Shown: positions 33,770-42,300 of the stretch, piece after piece
Layout: each line of letters opens with the position of its first letter
Numbering within the stretch: the stretch's first letter is position 1
NCBI RefSeq assembly: GCF_016598615.1
Contig: NZ_CP066831.1
Span: 10,602,001 to 10,666,000 of the forward strand
Length of the DNA: 64,000 bases
Direction: 5' to 3'
Origin: Streptomyces liliifuscus
GTDB lineage: Bacteria; Actinomycetota; Actinomycetes; Streptomycetales; Streptomycetaceae
Translations under genes and position numbers: made by a program
The notes under the pieces: generated by a model
Seen by the model: only the letters and a program-made list of their open reading frames with translations
Databases searched by the model: none
Told to the model about the DNA's origin: nothing

Positions 33770-35344
33770 TCACCGCACCGGCGCGCCCGGGCCGAGCGGG
33801 ATGCCCAGCAGGTACCAGATGAAGAACAGCAGCACCCACACCACCAGCATGATCATGGCCACGGGCAGGGTGAAGGAGACCAGGGTGCCGATGCCGGCCT
33901 TGCGGCGCAGGGTCTGCAGATAGCCGACACAGAGCATGAACGAGGTGCTCATCGGGGTGATGGAGTTCGTGCAGGAATCGGCGATGCGGTACAGGGCCAT
34001 GGTGGTGGCCGGGCTGGTGCCGAGCAGCATCAGCATCGGCACCAGTGCCGGGGCGACCAGGGCCCACAGGGCGGAGCCGGAGGTGATGAGCAGGTTCATC
34101 AGCGCGACCGTGAGGATCAGCAGGGAGAACAGCACCAGCGTGGGCGCGCCCAACCGTTCGAGGAAGTCAGCGCCTTCGACCGCGACGACCGTGGCGATGT
34201 TGGTCCACTTGAACAGGGCGAGGAACTGGGACACGGCGAAGAACAGCACCAGCAGTGGAGCTATGGAACGCACGCCTTCCGCCATGAACTCCGGTATCGC
34301 GCGGCTGCCTCTGATCCGCCCGGTGAGCCGCCCGTACACGGCGCCGATGAGCAGGAAGAAGACGGTGAGGAAGACGGCGATCGCGTTCATGAAGGTGGAC
34401 TCCACGATCGCGCCGCCCTCGCCCCGGAGCGGCGACGAGGTAGGCACCATCGCCAGCACGATCAGCGCGGCGTAGCCGAGCACGGCAAGACCGGTCGCCT
34501 TCAGGGCCCGTACCTCGGTCGCGTCATCGACTCCCGCGGCGACGACCTGCTGTGCCGCGGCGGCCTCCAGGTCCGCGTCGGGGACCAGGTGGTGCTCGCG
34601 CTTGGCGAGGATCTTGTCCACGACCAGGGCGATGGTGCCGGCCAGCACGAACGCCGAGACGGTGGTGAAGTACATGTTGTCCGTCGCGCGGACCACCACG
34701 TCCTTGTCGACGAGCTGCGCGGCCTCGGTGGCCACGGAGGCGAACAGCGCGTCACCCGGGGCGATCAGCGGGTTGGCGTCACCCGCGGCGTTGATGGAGA
34801 CGAACGCGACGATCATGCCGAGCATCGGAGAGCGGCCCACGGCGCGGAAGGCCACCGCTCCGAGCGGGATGAGGACCACGTACGCGGAGTCGGAGAGGAA
34901 CTTCCCCAGTACGCCGCCCAGGGCCACGCCCAGGACGACGGCGCGCGGGGACAGACCTGACAGCATGCGACGGGCCAGCGCCTCGAAGAGTCCCGATCGC
35001 TCGGCGACAGCGACGCCCAGCATCACCATGAGCACCGTGCCGAGCGGTCCGAAGGTGACGAAGGACTCCTCGGCGCCGGTGATCAGATCCCGTACGGCGT
35101 CCGCCGACAGGGCGCTGCGCACGCCGACCAGGTCACCCGAGGAGGGGTCCTCGACGCGCAGGCCCGAGAGGTTCAGGGCCCAGCTGACGAGGGCGACCAC
35201 CCCGCCCAGGATCCAGAACAGCCAGAACGGATGAGGCAGCGCGTTTCCCGCACGCTCGACCAGGTCGAGGAGGCGGGAGCCGCGGCCCCCCTCGTCGGGC
35301 TCGTCGGCCTGCACCTCCTGGATGCGGCTGTCGGGTGTGCTCAT
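33770..35344 (-). CDS. AbgT-family transporter
   Basis: 524 residues from ATG 35344 with AGGAGG upstream. About eleven to thirteen helices and AbgT signatures are visible: GNALPHPFWLFWIL near the start, FLSDSAYVVLIPLGAVAF, and the C-terminal SPATTMALYRIADSCTN...ITPMSTSF. The family moves p-aminobenzoyl-glutamate or sulfonamides by proton exchange. Divergent from the CocE-like hydrolase; the 234-bp gap should hold both promoters. Confidence 0.93.
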   Translation of the reverse strand: MSTPDSRIQEVQADEPDEGGRGSRLLDLVERAGNALPHPFWLFWILGGVVALVSWALNLSGLRVEDPSSGDLVGVRSALSADAVRDLITGAEESFVTFGPLGTVLMVMLGVAVAERSGLFEALARRMLSGLSPRAVVLGVALGGVLGKFLSDSAYVVLIPLGAVAFRAVGRSPMLGMIVAFVSINAAGDANPLIAPGDALFASVATEAAQLVDKDVVVRATDNMYFTTVSAFVLAGTIALVVDKILAKREHHLVPDADLEAAAAQQVVAAGVDDATEVRALKATGLAVLGYAALIVLAMVPTSSPLRGEGGAIVESTFMNAIAVFLTVFFLLIGAVYGRLTGRIRGSRAIPEFMAEGVRSIAPLLVLFFAVSQFLALFKWTNIATVVAVEGADFLERLGAPTLVLFSLLILTVALMNLLITSGSALWALVAPALVPMLMLLGTSPATTMALYRIADSCTNSITPMSTSFMLCVGYLQTLRRKAGIGTLVSFTLPVAMIMLVVWVLLFFIWYLLGIPLGPGAPVR

Positions 35345-35578
35345 GGCGGCCTCCTGTGAGGACGGTGGAACGAGGGCACGACGCGACCGCGTCGCGAGCG
35401 CTGTGAGGCAAAGGGGACCCAGGAGCCACGCACGATCCGTCGTGATGGCACACGGTGTGTTGCCGGGTTGCGCTGCACAGTAGGTCCCGGGCCCGATCCC
35501 GTCACCGTCCTGCGGAACAGTTGACCTGATGACGTCAAGTGATCGCCATGACGTGGGCGACTGCCTAGCGTCACGGGG

Positions 35579-37492
35579 GTGATCTCGTACGACACCTCCC
35601 ACTCCTGCCGGCCCGAACCGCTCCAGGGCGGTGCCCTGTGGCGCCGCACCCTGCGCATCCCCATGCGGGACGGCGTCCATCTGGCCGCCGACCTGTACTC
35701 CGCCTCACCCGAGCCGGCGGCGACCGCGCTTCCCGTGCTCCTGGAGCGCACGCCGTACGGCCGGCGCACGCAGCGCGGCTCGGACCAGGACCGCAGCGAC
35801 GCGCCCGTCCCGCGCCCCGAGGACATCGCCCGGCACTTCACCGAAGCCCGCTACCACGTCGTACGGCAGGACTGCCGGGGCCGCGGCGACTCCGAGGGAA
35901 CGTTCGTGAAGTATCTGGGCGAGGGCCCGGACGGGGCGGACACGATCGCCTGGCTCAGGAACCAGCCGTGGTGCGACGGCAGGGTCGTGATGACCGGGGT
36001 GTCCTACTCCGCCCATGTCCAGGCGGCCGCGGCCGCCGAGGGAACGGAGGGGCTCGTCGCCATGTTCCAGGACTCGGGCGGTCTTTCCTGTGCGTACGAC
36101 GCGGGAATGCGGATGGGCGGCGCCTTCGAGCTGAAGCAGGTGACCTGGGCCCTGCGGCACGCGATGCAGAGCCCGGAGGCGGCGGCGGATCCGGTGCTGT
36201 CCGAGGCACTGCTGCGGGTGGACGTGACGGGCTGGTTCGGTGCGATGCCGTGGCGGCCGGGCTGTACGCCGCTGCGGCACCTGGCGGCGTACGAGGACTT
36301 CCTTCTGGAGCAGTGGCGGCAGGACACCTTCGGGGAGTACTACCGCACCCCGGCGCTCTACGGGCGAGGTTTCTACGGCCGCTTTCCCGACGCGCCGAGT
36401 CTGCACATGGGCAGCTGGTACGACCCCTACGTCCGCTCCACCATCGAGAACTTCACCACCCTTCGGGAACTGAAGTCCGCTCCCTCCTACCTGGTCATGG
36501 GCCCGTGGACGCACGGGCACCGCTGCGAGACGTACGCCGGGGACGTGGACTTCGGTCCGCGGGCGACACTGGACGGCAACCTCGCCCCGTCCTACCTGGA
36601 ATTCCGTCGCCGCTGGTTCGACCGCGCGCTGGGCCGGGAGGACAAGGGGAGTCCGGAGACCGGAGACCTCCCCGCCGTCCAGTACTTCCTGATGGGCGGC
36701 GGCGACGGTCGACGGGATGCGGCGGGACGGATGCGGCACGGCGGTGCATGGCTCACGGACACCCGGTGGCCGCCGACGTCGACGGCCCCGGTCGCCCTGT
36801 ACCTCAACACCGACGGTGCGCTCACCCTCACCCCGCCCATCGAGGCCGCCGCCTCGGTGACCTACGACTTCGACCCGCGCCGCCCGGTACCCACCATGGG
36901 AGGCCAGGTCACCTCGGGCGAGCCGGTGATGTCCGGCGGGGCGTACGACCAGAACGCCCCGGACGCCCGGGTGCACGGGGCGCGTGAGCCGTACCTGCCG
37001 CTGGATTCCCGCCCGGACGTCATCAGCCTGACCACACCGCCGCTGGAGCGGGACGTGGTGCTGGCCGGCCCGGTGTCCGCACGGCTCCACATCTCCACCA
37101 CGGCCCCGGACACCGACTTCACCGTCAAGGTGATCGACGTCCACCCGCCCAACCCCGACTATCCGAACGGCTTCGCCATGAACGTCACCGACGGCATCGT
37201 CCGCTGCCGCTTCCACCGTTCCTACGAGAAGCCGGAGCTGCTCACTCCGGGCGAGGTGTACGAGATCGAGGTCACCGCCCCCGACACGGCGAACCGCTTC
37301 GCCGCAGGCCACCTCATCCGCCTCGACATCTCCTCCAGCAACTTCCCCCGCTTCGACGTCAACACGAACACCGGCGAACCGGAGGCCGCCGCCCGCCGCA
37401 CCGCTGTCGCCGCGAACACCGTGCACATGGATGCCGAACACCCCTCCCACCTCGTCGTATGGCTGGAAGGAGGAGCGGACGCGTTGGCCTGA
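35579..37492 (+). CDS. CocE/NonD family hydrolase (X-Pro dipeptidyl-peptidase/cocaine esterase fold)
   Basis: 637 residues from GTG 35579. The alpha/beta hydrolase core is at the N-terminus (RRTLRIPMRDGVHLAADLY), the nucleophile elbow is GVSYSAH, and the catalytic His is in MGPWTHGHR. The C-terminal jelly-roll (about 440-630) ends FPRFDVNTNTGE, the signature of the family. The elbow has Ser-Ala after Ser-Tyr where the family usually has Gly-Gly or Leu-Gly. It would hydrolyse esters or Xaa-Pro peptides. No signal peptide is seen. Confidence 0.88.
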   Translation: MISYDTSHSCRPEPLQGGALWRRTLRIPMRDGVHLAADLYSASPEPAATALPVLLERTPYGRRTQRGSDQDRSDAPVPRPEDIARHFTEARYHVVRQDCRGRGDSEGTFVKYLGEGPDGADTIAWLRNQPWCDGRVVMTGVSYSAHVQAAAAAEGTEGLVAMFQDSGGLSCAYDAGMRMGGAFELKQVTWALRHAMQSPEAAADPVLSEALLRVDVTGWFGAMPWRPGCTPLRHLAAYEDFLLEQWRQDTFGEYYRTPALYGRGFYGRFPDAPSLHMGSWYDPYVRSTIENFTTLRELKSAPSYLVMGPWTHGHRCETYAGDVDFGPRATLDGNLAPSYLEFRRRWFDRALGREDKGSPETGDLPAVQYFLMGGGDGRRDAAGRMRHGGAWLTDTRWPPTSTAPVALYLNTDGALTLTPPIEAAASVTYDFDPRRPVPTMGGQVTSGEPVMSGGAYDQNAPDARVHGAREPYLPLDSRPDVISLTTPPLERDVVLAGPVSARLHISTTAPDTDFTVKVIDVHPPNPDYPNGFAMNVTDGIVRCRFHRSYEKPELLTPGEVYEIEVTAPDTANRFAAGHLIRLDISSSNFPRFDVNTNTGEPEAAARRTAVAANTVHMDAEHPSHLVVWLEGGADALA

Positions 37493-37531
37493 CCGGAGCG
37501 GGTCAGTGAGCCCTTCGAACGCGGCCCGCCC

Positions 37532-39082
37532 CTACTTACGGAGTTGCTTGCGCAGCGCGGGGGCCGAGGCGCGCGCCCACACCGCGGGCACCTCCTGTTC
37601 CCGGGTTCCCGCCACGGCCTGCTCCGTGCCGTAGAGCAGCCCCCAGGTGAAACCGGCTTCGCCGACCCCCTGGGCCGCCACGGCCAGATCCCTGATCGTG
37701 CCGCGGGCGACCACGCTGTCCTGATGATCGCCGAGGACCTTCTGTACGGCCTTGATCCGCTTGCCCAGACGCTTGGCCGGTTTGCCGAGGGCGGGACGGG
37801 CCACCTCGGTCGCGTACCGCACCTTCTTCGCCGCCTTGCGGGCCTCGTGCAGCGCCACGTCGCGCTTCGGGCCGGGTGACAGGTCCAGGGCGCGGGGCAT
37901 GCGTTCGGCCAGACGGTCGTACTCCTTGAGCACAGCCCTGGCCATGACCTTGTCGGCCTTCTTGCGTGCCTTGGCACGCAGCGGAGGCTGTTCCACCAGC
38001 TCGGCCAGGGAGTCGAGCAGGGTCAGGTAGCGGGGAGAGCCCAGGGCATCAAGGGTGCGCTGATGGGACTCGGTGCCACGGCCGACGTTCCATGTCTGAA
38101 GCCGCGCCACCACGGGACCGAGAACGAGTTCCTCGGGCAGGCCGTCGATCCGGTGGGTGAGGCGCTCCATCAGTACTTCCTGATCGCGCTCGGCACCCAA
38201 CTCGCCGGCCAGCCACTTCAGCTCGGCCCGGATCGGGTCCGTGGCATGGCGGTCCAGGACGGACCGGTAGGAGCGCAGACAACTGCGCAGACGGCGGCAG
38301 GCGACACGCATCCTGTGCACCGAGTCGGGCCGGTCGCGTCGTACGGCCGGGTCGAGGGCGGTGAGGACACGGATCTGCTCCCGCACGTATGCAAGGACCT
38401 GCTCGCCGGCCGAGCCAGGGTTCAGGTCCAGGTCGCCGGACTGGTCGGTGCCAACTGCTGTAGCGGCGGTCGCCGTCTCGTCGAGGGCCCGGGCCAGCTT
38501 CGACGGGGACTGCGCACGAGCGATGCCCTTCTTGCGCAGCTTCTTGTCCACGGCCTCCAGCAGAGCGGGATCGGCGCCCTCGGCCAGCTCCACTTCCACC
38601 TCGTTCCACACGGCCCGCCTGCCCTCCGCCCGCAGGGACTCCGCGCGAACCGTGTCGATGTTCAACGCGGCACGGAGAGTGCCTTCGGCATCGAGAAGAT
38701 GCCGCACCTCGCGGGTCGAGCGGATACGAACCACCGGGGTCAGCATTGCCCCGCGCGTGCGGGAGACGGTCAGGTCGACCATGGTGTCCGGGACGGCGTC
38801 GGTCAGAGCCGACTGGATCTCCTCCCGGCTGTCGCCCGGCAACGGCAACTTGAGATGCCACCCGGCGTCGGAGCCGCCGGTCCTGCGGCGCAGCGTGGCC
38901 GAAGAACCGGACAGGCGAAGGTCGGCGGTGTCGTAGTAGACCGCGTCCAACTCCTCGGGTCCCCGGTCGACGACCGCCGTGACACCTTCCACACGCTCCA
39001 GCCGTGACAGCCAGGAGGCATCCGACAGCCACGACGTGTCGGAGGACGAAGGGACGGCGTACTTTCGTTCTGTTTCGCGCAT
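37532..39082 (-). CDS. CYTH-CHAD domain protein
   Basis: 516 residues. I chose ATG 39082 because the CYTH signature ExExK (ETERK) begins at residue 3; an ATG four codons upstream is possible. CYTH (about 1-190) is a triphosphate tunnel metalloenzyme domain with alternating Arg/Glu strands. CHAD (about 225-505) is helical and rich in conserved His/Arg/Lys (HRMRVACRRLRS, HEARKAAKKVRYATE), a domain known to bind polyphosphate. Together they point to polyphosphate or triphosphate chemistry. It is downstream of the synthase gene on the same strand but separated by a terminator. Confidence 0.92.
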   Translation of the reverse strand: MRETERKYAVPSSSDTSWLSDASWLSRLERVEGVTAVVDRGPEELDAVYYDTADLRLSGSSATLRRRTGGSDAGWHLKLPLPGDSREEIQSALTDAVPDTMVDLTVSRTRGAMLTPVVRIRSTREVRHLLDAEGTLRAALNIDTVRAESLRAEGRRAVWNEVEVELAEGADPALLEAVDKKLRKKGIARAQSPSKLARALDETATAATAVGTDQSGDLDLNPGSAGEQVLAYVREQIRVLTALDPAVRRDRPDSVHRMRVACRRLRSCLRSYRSVLDRHATDPIRAELKWLAGELGAERDQEVLMERLTHRIDGLPEELVLGPVVARLQTWNVGRGTESHQRTLDALGSPRYLTLLDSLAELVEQPPLRAKARKKADKVMARAVLKEYDRLAERMPRALDLSPGPKRDVALHEARKAAKKVRYATEVARPALGKPAKRLGKRIKAVQKVLGDHQDSVVARGTIRDLAVAAQGVGEAGFTWGLLYGTEQAVAGTREQEVPAVWARASAPALRKQLRK

Positions 39083-39254
39083 CGACTGGACCATGTAGTA
39101 CCGGTAGGCACGATCCGCCGGGCGAAACACGGCCTGGGACGTGATTTCGCAATTCTGGCGCGGGGCGCCGGCGAAGGAGTCGCAGCAGGCCACGGAGGCG
39201 CTCCTCGGCACGGGCCCGCGAGAGCTTTGCGCTCCGGCGGGCCCGGCCGTTTGA

Positions 39255-39318
39255 CCAGCGTGTACGGGACCGGTCGCTTGGTCGGCTCGTACGGGAACCG
39301 ACGGCCGGTGCGGGACGG
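39255..39318. repeat. Diverged copy of the 43-bp repeat family
   Basis: Two degenerate units containing GTACGGGACCGGTCG and GGCTCGTACGGGA, matching the core of the tandem repeat at 27201-27360. It lies in the 280-bp gap between the CYTH-CHAD start and the synthase stop, where I see no gene. Confidence 0.45.
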
Positions 39319-39360
39319 TGTCCGCCGCGCCCGCCCGTGCCCGCTTCCGCGACGGACACC
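39317..39360 (-). terminator. Hairpin terminator directly after the synthase gene
   Basis: GGTGTCCG (39317-39324) pairs with CGGACACC (39353-39360), extended inside by CGCG/CGCG after one mismatch. It begins 2 bases past the synthase stop codon. Confidence 0.6.
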
Positions 39361-39362
39361 GG

Positions 39363-42300
39363 TCAGCGTTCTCTTGGCACACCGGCCGCCATGTCGGCGC
39401 CGACCACGTGCCCGAGCAGGTGGAGCGGGGCCGCCGTCACCTCGGCCCGGTCCACGGCCTGGGCGTAGGCGTGAGCCGTCTCCTGGTCCACCAAGCCGTG
39501 CACCAACGGCAGTTCCGGCAGAGTGGAGTGCAACAGGGACTCCGTACGGCAGGAGGCGAGGGTGTCCTCGATCCAGGGCTGGGCGAGATAGCCGGCCGCT
39601 GCCGCGGCGGGCAGCCCCTCGGCGGGCTCACGACGGGTGCGGCCGATGTGGAGCAGCCCACCGCCCAGGACCAGTACGTCCTGCTGCTCCCGCATCCGGG
39701 CGAGCGCTCGGGCGGTGTCGAAGCAGTGGGGGAACGAGTCGTCGATCACCGTGGTTCCGGGCCTCAGCCGGTCCACGTCCAGGACCGCGGAGCTGCCGCT
39801 GACCGCCGTCACCAGCAGATCGGCCCCGTACACCGCGTCCGGCAGTGCCTGTCGGGACTCCACCACCTCAATCTCGTCGGCCAGCCCGCGCTCACGCAGG
39901 TTCCGGGCCAGTTCCGTCAGTCGCGGTCCGCTGCCGCGTACGTCGCACAGCATGAGCCGCCGTGGCGGACGGGTGGCCCCTGAGAGGAGCAGTTCCATCG
40001 AGGAGGAGCCGATCGAACCCAGCCCCACGAACGCGACATCGAGATCCGCGAGGTGCCGGCCGGTGGCGTCGAGGGCCGCCTGGACGGTCTTGACCACCGA
40101 CACAACGGTCGCCGCATGGCCTGTCGTCACGGCCGCCGTCCCCTCGACGCAGGACAGCACGTCGAAGCCGTAGCCGGTCAGTGACGGGATCATCCCCGCC
40201 AGTGAGACGCAGCGCGCGCCGAGCGAAGAAGCCAGCGACACCGCGCGGCCGGCGTGCCGAACGAGACCGGGATCCCGGCCGAGTTCGTCGGCGAACAGCG
40301 GCACGCAGACGAAGCCGGATCGACCCAGTGGCGTCTCCACCGTCTCCAGGAGGCGCGGCCCGCCGTCGGGGAACAGCATCGAGCGCAGCTCGGCGCGTGG
40401 CAGCGCCCCCTCGGGCAGGCCCGCCAGCCGCGCCAGATGGTCGGGGGCGGGCAGGTACCCGACCAGCGCCGCGTCCATCGTCTCCCGAGGCCTCTGCCGT
40501 CGAACCACGGTCGCAGGGCTTGATGCCCGCGCCAGCCGGGCGCGGATCGAGTCCGCGAAGCCGTCCAGCGCGGGCGGCGAGAAGGCCCTCGCGGACCCAC
40601 GGAGCGTCACGCGCAGCCCGTCCCCGTCCGGCCGCACCGCCATGAAGACGTCCGTCGCCGTCGACGGTGGAGCGAACGCGCTGTCCGCGTCCTCCCACGA
40701 CACCGTCAGCGTGCCGCCGCTGGGGGCGGCCAGCGCGGAGAAGTCCAGGAAGGTGAAGAAGAACTGCGACGTCAGCGGCAGCCCGTTGGCATGCCGCGGC
40801 AGAACGTCCTCGTGGGTCCGTGCCTCCTCGGCCTCGGCCACGATCCGGCGCAGGGCATCGGCGAAGTGTCCTTGCGTCGGCTCCGGGCCCGCTGCGCCGC
40901 GCGGCCGTATCGGTACGGCCGCAGCGAACGGGCCGAAGATCCGGTGTACGTCCGGCAGCGGCCGGTCCCGCCCGCTCACCGCCAGCCCGAGGATCAGGTC
41001 CGCCTGGCCGGTCGCCTCCGCCAACTGCTGGTAGTAGGCGGTCAGTAGTGGCGCGTAGAGGGTTGCTCCCGCTTCTGCCGCTAGGGCGCGGAGCGCTGCC
41101 GTACGGCTCGCGTCGAGTGTGAACTCTGCCGAATGGAACGCGGGGGTGGCGCCGCCTGTCGTGCAGCTGCTGCCGTCGGCGTGGTTGGGGGCGCGCAGTA
41201 CCGGGGGACGATACGGGGCGCTCAGCCGGGTTCGGCGTTCCGCGGCGTTGGGCGTTGAGCCGGATCCCGTTCCAGCTCCTGCTTCCGACTCTGCTCCGGT
41301 TTCGACGGTCGCCTCGGCCAGCAGCAGGCAGTGGTCGCGGAAAGTGGCGCGAGGTGTGGACAGTTCGGCGGTGCGGTCGGCGGTCAACAGGTCGTACGCG
41401 TCTGTCAGTTCCTGCATGAGCAGGGCGGCGCTGTACCCGTCGCCGATGAGGTGGTGTGCGTGTACGAGGAGGACGTGCTCGTGCGGAGCCAGGGTGAGCA
41501 CGCGAAGTCGCAGCAGGGGCCAGGTCCACGGCTCGAAGCGTCGGCCGGCCTCGGCCGCGGCCCGCTCGTCCACGTCGCCGGGGTCGCGAAGCGTCTCGAA
41601 GACGACCGGCAGCCGCAGTGAGCGCGGCAGTTCCTGCTGGACGGGCGGCCGCGCCCCGGAGGGGAAGACGGTACGCAGCATGGCGTGGCGTTCCACCAAT
41701 AGGTCCACCGCGGCCTGGAAGACATCCTGGTCCAGCGGGCCGGACAGTCGCAGCCGCGCGAGCCAGGCACTCCCGCCTGGTGAGAGTTCCTCGGCGAGGA
41801 GGAAACCGCGCTGGCCCGGGGTGAGGGGGAAGGGGGCCGTGTGGTCGTCTCCGGCCGAGCGGGAGCGTGCGGCGGTGGCCGTCCCCGTTCCAGACCCGCA
41901 CGGTTGCCCGGCGCCGGCATCCACCGCCGTGTTCACAGCGGTGTCGACCACTGCGGCGAGCGCGGCGAGAGTGCGGTGCCGGTAGATGGCCGTCGGCCTG
42001 GGCAGCGGCCCCTCCTGCTCCCCGAGCCGGGCGAACACCTGGAGGACGAGCATCGAGTCCCCGCCGAGGTCGAAGAAGTCGTCCTCCCGACAGACGGGGC
42101 CGACGTCCAGAAGTTCGGACCAGATCGCCGCGAGCCGCCGTTCGGTCGGCGTCGCCGGGGGAGTTCCACGGCCGACAGCAATCGACAGCGCAGCCGATGC
42201 CCTACCCGCACGGCCCACCGGGGCCGTTGCCCGGTCGGCCAGAGCGCGGCGGTCGACCTTGCCGGTCCCGGTCAGGGGCAGCGCGTCGACGACCGTGATG

